Positions 10,101-17,989 are shown, numbered from the stretch's first letter. The stretch is 40,448 bases of DNA from Parendozoicomonas sp. Alg238-R29 (GCF_947331445.1 NZ_CAMZOG010000039.1:1-40448), one strand, 5' to 3'. Notes: generated by a model from the sequence alone, not told the origin. Made by a program: numbers and translations.

Positions 10101-10975
10101 TCAAGACAGAGCGGAGAGGGAAGCCCGTAACCCTGGCTCATATGGCACTGCCTGAAGGGGCGGCTGTTGATGGCTCCTGGGCTCCTCTGTTTGAGGCTGT
10201 AACCACTCAGCTGAAAAATATCAGCTTTGCTGATGATGAAGCTTTGGCAACCTCAGAAGCCATTGAACAGTTCCTGTTTGATCAGCTTGTGACTGCAGAC
10301 GGCGCTGACTATGGATCCCATATGGTTCAGCACAATTCCCCTGACCGTCGTGGACGTTATATTGAAACGGTGCAGGGACAGTCTGGTATTTTTGGAAGTG
10401 CTGGTGATGATATCCTCAAAGGCACAGTTAATAATGGAACAATCACCGGTGGTGCTGGCAAAGATCTCCTGTTAAACAGTGAGGGGCTGTGGACGACATT
10501 CAATCTATCAAAGGATGATATTCTTGATGCTCGTCAGGGTAGTGGTAAGTTTTACCGCAACGAACATGCAGCGTATTGGAAGCTGGACGATACCAAGGTC
10601 ATTGTAGGTCAGGATACTGGTTCATACATTGGTTATGAACGGAATGCTGATTTGGGTATGGATCTGATTATCGAGGGCAATGTTGATATGGTTCGCGACT
10701 TCAGCACTGCAGAGATACTCTTAAAGGGTGGAGGTTCTGTCTCTTTTTATGGGAAAGGCTCGACTAAACGACTTTTTGATAGTATTCAGTTCACTCAGGG
10801 TGATTTTAATAACGGTGAAGCCTTTACAATAAACTCTAATGAACATATCAAAAAGCTGGTTGAGCATATTGCTGCCTTCAAGGCCAGCCATGAAAGCAGC
10901 GACTACACCACTGTCGAGAGCACATATCAGGTTAACCACCCATTAAATAACCTGGTTTCCAGCTCGCTGGCTTGA
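4106..10975 (+). CDS. Giant RTX repeat exoprotein (putative cytotoxin/adhesin), type I secreted
   Basis: About 2289 aa. I prefer ATG 4106 because AGGA (4093-4096) sits nine bases upstream; ATG 4085 is in frame but its AGGA is only three bases away. No signal peptide. Residues about 150-390 are Ala/Gly-rich hydrophobic segments, including LDVASLIADFLPGPGSVIS, reminiscent of RTX pore-forming regions. A compact run of Ca2+-binding nonapeptides (DGGKGNDKLYGNGGND type) spans about 490-549, with scattered single repeats later (6988-7074, 7581-7700, 8341-8490, 10390-10480). Two internal duplications are visible: about 618-760 with 776-915, and about 1472-1755 with 1970-2255. The C-terminal about 50 residues, ending VSSSLA, would carry the uncleaved secretion signal. 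No HlyC-type acyltransferase is in the window. RTX type I substrate is firm; pore formation, adhesion or another activity is inference. Confidence 0.92.
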   Translation: MATQSNTPSPDDVEVQKLNELADVIQNDLMADLVKSLTAQPVASDESDLDPTVLIDKTLARLDDYPQDSEMVQALKATLQDQEVRDALAAYSRLSQGKGTLADVELMNSSTSATDFGKAEENAAEGLEESAASNLGEGATAALEYVQNSRILKAGTSYSLSVAGTSLAALKHGTTLSRSRGAATSVDDAIDVKAGKAGPALSGLGTATGFAFSALSVKAGFESVQEGNKADGALIITSGALGLVSATYKLTDIIATRIVKEAASESAQQVAQFFGKGAAHAGVTAGTKLSKAAAGFAIGVGSALAVAAGGVSLTRNAMAADRARKEGQTGQAVILGVQAGLDGVGIVLDVASLIADFLPGPGSVISTLLDIVNLGVTGVNIGLGFLLEAVTNKDALQRNAFADYLDSSGFKQYIATLGDNFREMGYDSLEVIVDTDSTVGDFGTGQNLKEKVNRKLTDRAERLPNSDDLRLAILDQTTEGHILEGRNNDDYLDGGKGNDKLYGNGGNDILIGGGGNDFLDGGEGNDRLIPGLGRDSSDGGSGDDVINVEVMNDKAVDGGEDKDTLVTIINDRMIKRLGLEEYSVVTHLQPKPGRNYGAMGLDVDHEGLVRLLKSNKANYFAPDDHGNVHRQVNDFYRSVFNYRTNFSTNYTDGRMRDYLKENEFVLMDVDLSKDWARGQEVRWLIHYSFKLDDVIAVGYRKDKRSSRPTTWNYMGHAEYQDNPAHRITEAFNNQDFTAEGVPAELENVYVLALLSKIGLYVDDGESATLPEPEKRGHFAPTADEGNHQKNDFYRSLFSYRTHYSTNYQGHTMEEYLRSNKFVHFDTDFSKDRHSGQEVRWDLYYSHELDDMIAAGYRKDTRSSRPNDWNYIGHAEYQEDPVGRIRGAFENMVYSAGTVDPVLGNAYKLAFLSNVGGSFGQNISVKNIENVYGSALSDIIHGDDNDNVLNGMVNTVTKKDELYGYGGNDVITINQFGDKADGGEGHDTLIVNSDQNSHLSYTIEDGTGTITEAKADSSAVSYKNFETLVIRKDDVDVTGSSSDDTVQVSGKDTTVTLGGGHDSVYVAKVDGLSIDGGAGSNTLAYTGNGTLEVDLQKAGDGSNNIKATHIIEDDDGNKTTEITEGKISNITNIRGSSGFDTIKGDDEANLINGGSFRNHLEGRGGDDTFIIDATNSAEFNGSPVVGLFDGGDGNDTVDFSGLGYLSDQLGDKPGTGISRIIYTMNINLGSESVSLSRYSVRHTIDRHYPVRVNLREDKDLFTLKNVENIIAPDGTTVKLHATGTAKGITLVSGKGIAPTSLGQYTYRDSEFVSPGYYYEIKSNPWTPYGVEFKGTYGDDTLVVNSPDARFLFLGGDGNDTLSFATYSQEEGSDKVLKVALGSAPSYIGNAYLGTKNIGVFDKLENVVGHAGRDTLLGNDKDNVLNGLGGYNVLEGRGGDDILSTDGTGTLNGGSGEDTFIISKTARDVRIVDIEDDTRDRLVFDGIGQDEISLKVDIASAAPALLFQGKDNNGNTITYARFELAESARSNTNWEPIFDQIVAGVGRIAFADESGAVSSFSHEEDIRSYLYDQLVLTDDPAGITDKRGRDIEVTERHSEGTAGADVVRVKTRTQGHHYGTGGDTFINESTFWQSYYLDNGGVLDARQGGLTLVAAKEDGAHISVVFNDKSKDCDIGHPDYAHSNAVYHLYFEGGIDMIQEITSNTIHTTGGRRIRIYDIDGVVNSDQVKIHLGDRPPISWDLLQNHSHIVDDLLDTLGENHQTINLGTDGDETTLAYNSSDSYINLAANNTQFQDHFSRKNAFVHGNDQDQTYKFIVNGVDPAAKAVWDDGGHDVLEVFNSYANDNRQLFRRVGDNLEIVTLNRFSEETIDSTTGKIQVLDHFRDGGENAVEEFRLQDGSETTTLSSADISQLIEATEDFLSGIGAGDIGKLNISENYSFLSQFAAQGNNADAMAELFSQNRLNAFNERMRDGDLDLTDAYSHNTTLELIKDADNKDVLAFKTERRGKPVTLAHMALPEGAAVDGSWAPLFEAVTTQLKNISFADDEALATSEAIEQFLFDQLVTADGADYGSHMVQHNSPDRRGRYIETVQGQSGIFGSAGDDILKGTVNNGTITGGAGKDLLLNSEGLWTTFNLSKDDILDARQGSGKFYRNEHAAYWKLDDTKVIVGQDTGSYIGYERNADLGMDLIIEGNVDMVRDFSTAEILLKGGGSVSFYGKGSTKRLFDSIQFTQGDFNNGEAFTINSNEHIKKLVEHIAAFKASHESSDYTTVESTYQVNHPLNNLVSSSLA
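5956..6852 (+). repeat. Tandem duplication (module A) inside the RTX gene
   Basis: Two copies of a roughly 145-residue module, bases about 5956-6386 and 6431-6852, offset by 471 bases (157 codons). Shared blocks include NDFYRS, STNY, GQEVRW, GYRKD, RSSRP, WNY and GHAEYQ; about 63 of 101 residues in the best-aligned core are identical. The module contains no RTX nonapeptides and is rich in Tyr, Arg and Trp, unlike the flanking Gly/Asp-rich sequence. I do not recognise it as a named domain. Confidence 0.85.
8520..10870 (+). repeat. Dispersed duplication (module B) in the C-terminal third of the RTX gene
   Basis: A diverged module of about 285 residues occurs at about 8520-9370 and again at 10015-10870. 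Matching landmarks in order are W-x-P-[IL]-F, IAFADE / ISFADD, [LF]-[YF]-DQLV, a D(K/R)RGR patch, a single RTX-like repeat, LDARQG, then EG-x-[IV]-DM and a basic strand near the end. The copies are far more diverged than module A, implying an older duplication. About 215 residues of non-duplicated sequence separate them. Confidence 0.7.
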
Positions 10976-11041
10976 TAAAACCGCTGTGACCAAAACCAAT
11001 GCCATTTGCTGAATAGCGGACGACATTGGCTTTTCCAACCC

Positions 11042-11075
11042 AAAGGCTGTTTCGGTGACCATCGAAGCAGCCTTT
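11042..11075 (+). terminator. Probable terminator after the RTX gene
   Basis: A 13-bp stem (11042-11054 with 11063-11075, one G-U pair) encloses an eight-base loop and is followed by a moderately T-rich stretch. It lies 67 bases after the RTX stop and 155 bases before apbE, so it probably ends the secretion operon. Confidence 0.6.
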
Positions 11076-11229
11076 CTATTGTCTATGTTTATTGTCCATT
11101 TGCCGGGTGACTGGCAGTTGACATGCCAGGTAGCAAACAATAGGTGGGGGCAGAAACCACACCTCATGGCCAGCACTAGCTGACAGTGGGCGTGTCTGGC
11201 GGTAAAATCGAGCCGCATTCTTCTTTTTT

Positions 11230-12342
11230 GTGCGGATTCTTCCCTTGAGTAGACGTCTCTTTATTGCCATTGCTGTAATCTTTTTACTGGCACTGGTTGT
11301 TCGTTTTTCTGATCTTTTTAACACTCCGCGTATTGCAGAGGCCGGTGGTCCCACAATGGGAACCAGCTGGTCGGTCAAATATGTTACCAATAGTACCCCT
11401 GATGCTGAGGTGTTGCAGGGGATCAAACAATCGCTGGTGGATGTTAACCAGATCTTTTCCACCTACATTCCTGACTCTGAACTAATGATGTTGAACAAAA
11501 CGCCAGTTGGGGTTCCGTTTACGGCAAGTCCTGAGCTGTTCCATCTGCTTGAACAGGCTATTCATATTTCCACAATTTCCGGTGGTGCCTATGACGTAAC
11601 GGTAGGGGCTTTGGTTAACCTTTGGGGATTTGGCAGTGGGTCAGGTTTTCAGAGGGAGATGCCGGAACAGATAGGTGACAATGCCCAGCCTGCTTTTGCC
11701 AAGTGGCTGGAGAAAGGACGGGTGACTTCTGTGCCAACACCGGACGCTATTGCCAGGGCATTGGCAGAAACAGGTTATCAGTCGCTGATTCTGGACAGGA
11801 AAAACCGTACAATAACCAAGAGTAAACCAGTATTTGTTGATCTTTCCTCCATCGCCAAGGGTTACGGTGTGGATCAGGTGGCCAGAGTTCTGGAGCAATC
11901 TGGTCTTACCAGCTATATGGTTGAGGTTGGCGGCGAGGTGCGTCTCAGAGGGAAAAAGTCAGGAGGCGAAGGTTGGAAAATAGCCATTCGTGAGCCGGTA
12001 CTGGAGAGCCGGGTGAATACGGTTGTCTCCCTGGACAATAAGGGGATTGCAACGTCAGGTGATTACCTGAACTATTACGAAGTGGAAGGTGTGCATTTTT
12101 CTCACCTTATAGATGCCCGTACAGGCTATCCTGAGAAGCACCGTTTGGCCTCTGTGGCAGTGGTCAATTACGATACCGGTTTGGCAGACGCCTATGCCAC
12201 TATGTTTATGATCCTGGGAGAGAAAGCTGGTATTGAGCTGGCTCGGGAAAAAAATATTGATGCTTATTTTATCTATCATACGGACAAGGGTTTCACTTCT
12301 CGTGCAACTGGTAACTTTAACCGCTATGTCCTTGATAAATAA
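11230..12342 (+). CDS. apbE: FAD:protein FMN transferase (ApbE), Na+-NQR flavinylation type
   Basis: A 370-aa ApbE-family enzyme that moves FMN from FAD onto Ser/Thr of target proteins, classically NqrB and NqrC of the Na+-translocating NADH:quinone reductase. An N-terminal hydrophobic anchor (about residues 10-28, no lipobox Cys) would place the catalytic domain in the periplasm. Family motifs visible: GGPTMGTSWSVKY just after the anchor, SSIAKGYGVD, VEVGGEVRLRGK, HLIDARTGYP and DAYATMFMILG, which form the flavin and Mg2+ sites. Length is normal. The start is uncertain: GTG 11230 gives the longest reading, TTG 11245 is in frame, and neither has a clear ribosome-binding site. nqrM follows 18 bases later, so they form an operon. 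nqrA-F genes are not seen upstream; the RTX operon is there instead. Confidence 0.93.
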   Translation: MRILPLSRRLFIAIAVIFLLALVVRFSDLFNTPRIAEAGGPTMGTSWSVKYVTNSTPDAEVLQGIKQSLVDVNQIFSTYIPDSELMMLNKTPVGVPFTASPELFHLLEQAIHISTISGGAYDVTVGALVNLWGFGSGSGFQREMPEQIGDNAQPAFAKWLEKGRVTSVPTPDAIARALAETGYQSLILDRKNRTITKSKPVFVDLSSIAKGYGVDQVARVLEQSGLTSYMVEVGGEVRLRGKKSGGEGWKIAIREPVLESRVNTVVSLDNKGIATSGDYLNYYEVEGVHFSHLIDARTGYPEKHRLASVAVVNYDTGLADAYATMFMILGEKAGIELAREKNIDAYFIYHTDKGFTSRATGNFNRYVLDK

Positions 12343-12360
12343 GTAGATTGGGGTTTTATT

Positions 12361-12600
12361 ATGACAGTTATAATTATGACATTCGGTTTGTTGCTACTCA
12401 TTATTGCTGGCATGGCAGTAGGGGTTATTTTTGCCAACAAGCCAATCAAAGGTTCATGTGGCGGCCTTGGCAACCTTGGTCTGAAGGAGAGCTGCCCGAT
12501 TTGTGGCGGCGGTGATGATAAAGATGCACTGGCTGAGGCTCCGGAAGCTCTGTTTTATGATGCGGCTGCGCCACAATCTGAAAATACTCGAGCTATGTAA
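12361..12600 (+). CDS. nqrM: Na+-NQR maturation protein NqrM
   Basis: A 79-aa protein with one N-terminal transmembrane helix (about 5-25) followed by a short Cys-containing motif with Cys33, Cys45 and Cys48 in the pattern GSCGGLG...ESCPICGG. NqrM proteins are thought to deliver iron to the Cys-coordinated Fe site between NqrD and NqrE of the Na+-NQR complex. A GGGG ribosome-binding sequence lies just upstream. It is 18 bases after apbE and 73 before sthA. The apbE-nqrM pair normally accompanies nqrABCDEF, so the complex should be encoded elsewhere in this genome, perhaps beyond the left edge. Identification rests on size, topology, Cys pattern and context. Confidence 0.9.
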   Translation: MTVIIMTFGLLLLIIAGMAVGVIFANKPIKGSCGGLGNLGLKESCPICGGGDDKDALAEAPEALFYDAAAPQSENTRAM

Positions 12601-12673
12601 CAGCGTCGTCTGCTGTACCACAGGATGACAATAAAAAAGATAAACCGGTGATCCCGGTTTAAAGGGAGTTTCC

Positions 12674-14068
12674 ATGGGAATAACAAACTACGATCTGATT
12701 ATTCTTGGTAGCGGGCCTGCGGGGGAAGGGGCTGCCATGAATGCGGTAAAGCTTGGCAAACGCGTTGCGGTTGTTGAGCAAAAGCGTGTCGTGGGTGGCA
12801 ACTGCACTCATTTGGGAACTATTCCTTCGAAAGCGCTGCGTCATTCCGTTAAACAGATTTATACCTTTAACAACAATCCCATGTTCCGGGAAATTGGTGA
12901 GCCGCGCTGGTTCAGTTTTCCGAATGTGCTGAAAAATGCCTATGACGTTATCAACCAGCAGGTTCGGTCTCGGACTCAGTATTATTCCCGTAACCGTATC
13001 TCCATGTATTTCGGGACTGGCAGCTTTGTTGATGAAAACACTATTGAGATTGTTGAGCATAACGGTAATGTTGAAACAATTGCCGCCCGCCAGATTCTGA
13101 TTGCGACTGGCTCGCGCCCATATCGTCCGGCGGATGTGGACTTCAGCCATCCCCGTATCTATGACAGCGACACAATTCTTGAGCTAACCCATACACCTCG
13201 ACGAATTATTATTTATGGAGCTGGGGTTATTGGCAGTGAATACGCGTCAATATTCTCCAGCCTTGGGGTATTGGTCGATCTTGTTGATACCCGTGATCGT
13301 CTGCTGTCGTTCCTTGACAAAGAAGTTTCCGACGCTCTCAGCTATCATCTGCGCAACAACAACGTGATTATTCGTAATAATGAAGAATATCAACGCATTG
13401 AAGGTACAGATGATGGCGTTATTCTGCATCTTAAGTCCGGCAAAGTTATAAAGGCCAACGCATTGCTGTGGGCAAACGGGCGCACAGGTAATACTGCTGG
13501 CCTTGGGCTGGAAAATATTGGTCTTGATGCTGACAGCCGTGGTCAGCTGAAAGTCAACGAAATGTATCAGACGTCAGTCGAAAATGTCTATGCAGCAGGA
13601 GATGTCATTGGCTGGCCAAGCCTGGCCAGTGCCTCTTATGATCAGGGCAGATTTGCTGTTACGAATATCCGCAGTGATAGTCCGGTCAACCAGTTGAGTT
13701 CTGTGCCTACAGGCATTTACACAATTCCAGAGATCAGCTCCCTTGGTAAAACAGAGGAAGAGTTAACGGCGGAATCGGTTCCTTACGAAGTGGGAAAGGC
13801 ATTCTTTTCTCGTTTGGCACGCGCCCAGATTACCGGTGAGACGGCAGGCATGCTTAAGATCCTGTTCCATAGAGAAACACTGGAAATTCTTGGCATCCAC
13901 TGTTTCGGTGACCAATCTTCTGAGATTGTTCATATCGGTCAGGCCATTATGGAACAGCCCGATGAAAAAAATACACTGAGTTATTTTCTCAATACAACGT
14001 TTAACTACCCAACCATGGCTGAGGCCTACCGAGTTGCGGCATTGGATGGTTTTAATCGTTTAACTTGA
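12674..14068 (+). CDS. sthA: Soluble pyridine nucleotide transhydrogenase
   Basis: A 464-aa cytosolic FAD flavoprotein that interconverts NADPH + NAD+ and NADP+ + NADH, usually draining excess NADPH. N-terminal Rossmann FAD motif GSGPAGEG (12-19). The active-site segment [13 protein letters not shown] has Cys44 but Thr49 in place of the second Cys, which is the hallmark separating SthA from the dithiol flavoprotein reductases. The NAD(P) fold begins at [18 protein letters not shown] (about 182), the second FAD contact is [15 protein letters not shown], and the dimerisation domain ends near residue 460. Length matches E. coli SthA (466). A strong terminator follows. Proximity to nqrM/apbE groups redox functions. 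Confidence 0.97.
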   Translation: MGITNYDLIILGSGPAGEGAAMNAVKLGKRVAVVEQKRVVGGNCTHLGTIPSKALRHSVKQIYTFNNNPMFREIGEPRWFSFPNVLKNAYDVINQQVRSRTQYYSRNRISMYFGTGSFVDENTIEIVEHNGNVETIAARQILIATGSRPYRPADVDFSHPRIYDSDTILELTHTPRRIIIYGAGVIGSEYASIFSSLGVLVDLVDTRDRLLSFLDKEVSDALSYHLRNNNVIIRNNEEYQRIEGTDDGVILHLKSGKVIKANALLWANGRTGNTAGLGLENIGLDADSRGQLKVNEMYQTSVENVYAAGDVIGWPSLASASYDQGRFAVTNIRSDSPVNQLSSVPTGIYTIPEISSLGKTEEELTAESVPYEVGKAFFSRLARAQITGETAGMLKILFHRETLEILGIHCFGDQSSEIVHIGQAIMEQPDEKNTLSYFLNTTFNYPTMAEAYRVAALDGFNRLT

Positions 14069-14084
14069 GTTTATCCGCCAATGG

Positions 14085-14110
14085 AAAAGCGCCTAAGTGG
14101 CGCTTTTTTT
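14085..14110 (+). terminator. Rho-independent terminator after sthA
   Basis: AAAAGCGCC (14085-14093), five-base loop, GGCGCTTTT followed by a T run to 14110. It is a textbook terminator ending the apbE-nqrM-sthA transcript; the A-rich left flank could let it work in both directions. Confidence 0.9.
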
Positions 14111-14185
14111 ATATCTGATCGAATGTAGGGCAGGTAAATTTTCCTATGATGTCTAATCTGACAGGAAAACATCAGGGGGAAGTTT

Positions 14186-15529
14186 ATGTCTGCCGATCAG
14201 CGGATGGTGACACGTTTTGGCTTTATCTTTGCCGTAGCTGGGGCGGCTGTTGGTCTAGGTAACATATGGCGTTTCCCTTACATGGCCGGTGAAAATGGCG
14301 GCAGTGTTTTCTTGCTGTTTTATCTGTTGTTTGTATTTCTTCTTGGTGTGCCTGCTATGGCGGCAGAGATTTTGGTTGGGCAGGCTGGAAGGGCAACTCC
14401 AGCGACCAGTCTCAGGCAGCTTGCTGTCACTCATGGTGGTTCAAGGCACTGGTCTGCTGTAGCGATTATTGGAATGCTGGCAGCACTTATGGTTCTCTCT
14501 TTTTATTCGGTTGTTTCCGGTTGGGGTGGGTATTATCTGATTAAGTCCGTTCAAGGTGAGCTTTCCGGATTGAATACTCAGGGGCTTGGGCAATTCTTTG
14601 ATAGTTTCTTAAGCGATCCGGTGTTGCTGATAATTTTCAACTCCTGTTTTCTGCTCATGACACTGAGTGTGAATGGCCGTCCGGTAGCTCACGGTCTGGA
14701 GCGATTGAATTATTTATTGATGCCACTTTTGTATGTGCTGCTGATTCTCCTTGTTGTATACGCTGCTGGGTTATCTGGCTTTGGTCAGGCGCTGGATTAT
14801 CTTTTTTCTCCATCCTGGGATCACATTACACCTAAAGTTTTAGTGGAGGCCATGGGGCATGCTTTTTTTACATTGGCTGTGGGAGCCTGTTGTTTAATGG
14901 CTTATGGTGCTTACATGCCCAAAGGCCAGTCTATTCTGGGAGCTGTTTCAGTTGTTGTAATCTTGGATTTACTGGTATCGATGCTCACTGGCGTTGCCAC
15001 TTTTTCGGTTGTTTTCAGTGATGGGCTTGATCCATCAAGCGGCCCTGGACTGATGTTCGTGACTCTGCCCAGGGCTTTGGATGCTATGCCAATGGGTGAA
15101 TATGTTCTGCCGGTATTTTTTATCCTGTTTATTATTGCAACCTGGACATCCTCAATTAACTTGGCAGAACCGTTGGTGGCTTCTACTGCCCGTTTGTTCT
15201 CAACATCGCGGGCAAAGGCTTCATGGGTGGTTGGTGGTGTTGTGTGGAGTATGGGTATGATTCCCGCCTTGTCTTTCAATCTGTTGAAGGATGTATCACT
15301 GCGAGGGCAGGGCGTGTTTGACCTCTGGACAGGTTTGGCAACCAATATCTTGTTGCCAGCCACCGGGTTTATGGTGCTGGTTTTTGTTGGCTGGGTATTA
15401 CCCCATGCGATGGTTATGGGGCAACTAGACATATCTGGCAAAGGAAGTACTCTCTACTGGATAAGCCTGTTCCGGTATATAGCACCAGGAATGGTCGTAC
15501 TTGTAGGAGTCGCAGGCCTCTTCGGTTAA
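14186..15529 (+). CDS. Sodium-dependent transporter, neurotransmitter:sodium symporter (NSS/SNF) family
   Basis: A 447-aa inner-membrane protein with 11-12 predicted helices. The N-terminal family signature is clear: FGFIFAVAGAAVGLGNIWRF, followed by PYMAGENGGSVFLLFY, the TM1/TM2 region that binds Na+ and substrate in LeuT-type proteins. Bacterial members of this length (about 440-510 aa) take up amino acids such as leucine, tryptophan or tyrosine; substrate cannot be read from sequence. The start is well supported by AGGGGGA just upstream of ATG 14186. It follows the sthA terminator and is probably monocistronic. Confidence 0.92.
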   Translation: MSADQRMVTRFGFIFAVAGAAVGLGNIWRFPYMAGENGGSVFLLFYLLFVFLLGVPAMAAEILVGQAGRATPATSLRQLAVTHGGSRHWSAVAIIGMLAALMVLSFYSVVSGWGGYYLIKSVQGELSGLNTQGLGQFFDSFLSDPVLLIIFNSCFLLMTLSVNGRPVAHGLERLNYLLMPLLYVLLILLVVYAAGLSGFGQALDYLFSPSWDHITPKVLVEAMGHAFFTLAVGACCLMAYGAYMPKGQSILGAVSVVVILDLLVSMLTGVATFSVVFSDGLDPSSGPGLMFVTLPRALDAMPMGEYVLPVFFILFIIATWTSSINLAEPLVASTARLFSTSRAKASWVVGGVVWSMGMIPALSFNLLKDVSLRGQGVFDLWTGLATNILLPATGFMVLVFVGWVLPHAMVMGQLDISGKGSTLYWISLFRYIAPGMVVLVGVAGLFG

Positions 15530-15792
15530 CCCTTGTTACGTACTCCTGTAGAAACACAGTATAAAGTGCTGTCAGTGTACGTCAGTATCATTGTTCATCT
15601 GTATTAATTGAGTACTCGGGGTACACAAATGAATATTTCTCTTTAACAAGTTTCTGACTATGGAAACAGTTAAACTGACAATGATATTTGAGTGTGCATA
15701 TTCTTGATTAGAAAAGAAATTTTCGTTCGGTTATCTGCAGGATTTTGATAGAGAATAAGGAGCACGTACAAGGATGTGCTCCTTATTAGGAT
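15530..15792. other. Intergenic region between converging symporter and ankyrin genes
   Basis: No coding sequence is evident. It is AT-rich, and the only clear structure is the 12-bp hairpin at 15754-15787. Confidence 0.5.
15754..15787 (-). terminator. Perfect 12-bp hairpin at the 3' end of the ankyrin gene
   Basis: AATAAGGAGCAC (15754-15765) and its exact complement GTGCTCCTTATT (15776-15787) flank a 10-base loop, six bases beyond the stop of the minus-strand ankyrin gene. There is no U-run on either strand, so it is either a weak or factor-assisted terminator between convergent genes or a 3' stability element. Confidence 0.5.
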
Positions 15793-17889
15793 TTAGGCGG
15801 TTTGATCCCAATTTAATCTGTGTGATACAGCATCTCGATAATGTTTTGCCCATTTGCATACTGTAGTGGAAGGGTGTGACCTCAGTGCTTTGACAAGAGA
15901 TTGATAGGGGGAGTCTGGATCTTCCGGGCAAAGAAACGAGCCAAGCAGGCTTGTTTCCGGAACATTCGCAATATCGATAATATGTGGTATTGGAGAACCA
16001 GCCAGCAAATCAGCGGTCGTTGGTATAAAGCGCCTCATTCTGCCCGGAACCTGAAAAATACTTACTGCCAAAGCCACTGGAAAAGGCAGGGGCGTGTCCA
16101 GCTTACCACTGTTTAATTCTTGAGCCCCTTCGGTGCTTCCGTAGTAGGCAACCCTTTTCAGTAGCTCTGTAATCCTTTTAACTTGTTCACCCCGTTCCAT
16201 GGCATGTGCCATAGAGCAGGTTTTGGTATAGGATTGTTTTGCCCGTGTGCTCAGGGTCCAGTAGGACATCAGGCTTTGTTTTCTGGAAGTGATATCTGCG
16301 GCCTCACTTCCAGTTTTGGTAAGGTCATTAATTATTTTGGCCAGTTTGGTTAAGCAATCTTCAATACCAAGCTCCTCCGAAGTCAATTCTTCATAACCAC
16401 TGGGGATCATGGAAGGGTCTGAAAGTACCTCATAGATCTGTGCCATAAGTGACTCAGGGGAATTGGTGGCGTTAAGATGCTGTTGCATTAACCATTCCAC
16501 TGCCTGCCTCTGACTTTGCGTTCTTATTGGGAAATAGATGAACTTATATAGAGCTGTCTGCAGAGGGGTGTGACCATTTTGGTTTCGTGCTGTAAGGTCT
16601 CCTCCAGCTGTGTAAATCAGTTTTATGGTATCCAGGTCGCCACTGATGGCTGCCATATGTGCAGAGGTGTTGCCATCTTTGTTGACCATCCTGGTTAATT
16701 CATCAGCGGATTTATCCAGAATCTTGAACTGTTGTGCGGTGGCGGCGGAGTGTGAGTTTTTATGTTGCTTTCTGGCGGCCGGGTAAAGCATACCCAGTAC
16801 CATATTGGCTCTGCCAGTCAACGCAGCAACATGCAGAGGGGTATTTCCTTCAGGGGTTGTTATTGTTAAATCCCCTTTTCGTTGTAAAACGGGTAGCCAT
16901 GCGTTGTTTAGCCAGCCCCTGTCGATATTGTCTGAACCTGTTTTGGCGGCGCGGGAATGATCTCCGGCCATAGAGTGAAGGAGAGTGCCCCCGCCATTGA
17001 CGCCATCAGTCATGTTAATATCCGCACCGTGAGAACAGAGTAACTCCACCATTTCTTGTGTAGTGGCAACATGGAGGCAGGATTGACTGATTGTGCGTTC
17101 ATCCATCAGATAGTGACTTTTGTCATTAATGTTGGCCCCGGCATGAATTAGCTGTGTGGCACAGGCCAGATTATTTGTTTTTGCAGCGCGCATCAGAGGG
17201 CTTTGTACTTTACCTGTTTCATCCCTGTTGTGATCGTAAGCCCATGCGTTGGCCAGACTCTTATCAAGAGTAAGTAGGTGCTGTAATACATTGGGCTGGT
17301 TGTGGGTGATAGCCCAATGCACGAGAAATTCCCGGTCCGATTGGTAACCATTGTATTTCCCTTTACCAATGAAACCTTGTATATCACGGCAGTTATGGGC
17401 TGTGATCAGGTCTCTGACAGCACGGCACTCAACTGCTCCCAAATCTTCTAGCCTCAGTCCAAACTTGGCGAAGTGTTGGAAACAGGAAAACTCCTGCCAC
17501 CCTCTCGACTCTAAATAATCTTGCTGCAGAGTGGTAAGAGATTCCTGATCTTCAAAAATCTGTTCAGGATTGGTATTACTGGGCGCAGCTTTATCAGGCT
17601 TCTGGAAGCTGCAGTACAGTTCTCTTACCTCAGCAGGAGTAATACACAGGGACGAGATAGGTTGAGTTTTAGAGGGAGAGTTTTTTTTGGGAATGTTGCG
17701 ACGGCCATCGAATCTTTTAACATAGGCCTTTTTACTCTCTCTTTGCTCTTTCTGCTGTCTCTCTAGGGTTGTTTTATTTTTGGTGTGATGTTTTGCATCT
17801 TTCCGGTGCGCGATAGATTCATCGTCTTTGCTGGTGTCGACAACAACGGGCTGTGTATAAAACGGTCTGTAGTCTCTATAGGTTTGCAT
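15793..17889 (-). CDS. Ankyrin-repeat protein, candidate host-directed effector
   Basis: A 698-aa soluble protein with no signal peptide or membrane helix. Residues about 25-75 are strongly basic and Gln/Lys-rich. Ankyrin repeats are visible from about 187 to 465: recognisable units at 187-217, 230-255 (SPLMRAAKTNNLACATQLI), 269-293 (LLCSHGADIN), 347-380 (GNTPLHVAALTGRANMV), 404-433 (GNTSAHMAAISGDLDTIK) and 437-465 (NGHTPLQTALYKF), several with degenerate insertions. Residues 470-698 resemble nothing I recognise. Ankyrin repeats mediate protein-protein binding; in host-associated bacteria such genes often encode secreted effectors, but no secretion signal is evident, so that role is inference. 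It lies about 100 bases after the MATE gene on the same strand and may share its transcript. Confidence 0.85.
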   Translation of the reverse strand: MQTYRDYRPFYTQPVVVDTSKDDESIAHRKDAKHHTKNKTTLERQQKEQRESKKAYVKRFDGRRNIPKKNSPSKTQPISSLCITPAEVRELYCSFQKPDKAAPSNTNPEQIFEDQESLTTLQQDYLESRGWQEFSCFQHFAKFGLRLEDLGAVECRAVRDLITAHNCRDIQGFIGKGKYNGYQSDREFLVHWAITHNQPNVLQHLLTLDKSLANAWAYDHNRDETGKVQSPLMRAAKTNNLACATQLIHAGANINDKSHYLMDERTISQSCLHVATTQEMVELLCSHGADINMTDGVNGGGTLLHSMAGDHSRAAKTGSDNIDRGWLNNAWLPVLQRKGDLTITTPEGNTPLHVAALTGRANMVLGMLYPAARKQHKNSHSAATAQQFKILDKSADELTRMVNKDGNTSAHMAAISGDLDTIKLIYTAGGDLTARNQNGHTPLQTALYKFIYFPIRTQSQRQAVEWLMQQHLNATNSPESLMAQIYEVLSDPSMIPSGYEELTSEELGIEDCLTKLAKIINDLTKTGSEAADITSRKQSLMSYWTLSTRAKQSYTKTCSMAHAMERGEQVKRITELLKRVAYYGSTEGAQELNSGKLDTPLPFPVALAVSIFQVPGRMRRFIPTTADLLAGSPIPHIIDIANVPETSLLGSFLCPEDPDSPYQSLVKALRSHPSTTVCKWAKHYRDAVSHRLNWDQTA

Positions 17890-17989
17890 TGATGAAAATC
17901 TCCCAATCTCGTCGAATCTGGATATACAAATGAGCGCCGGGCTTGGAGGAAGTTTCTGACAATAGCGGTAGGCAGCCTGACAAGGCTGT

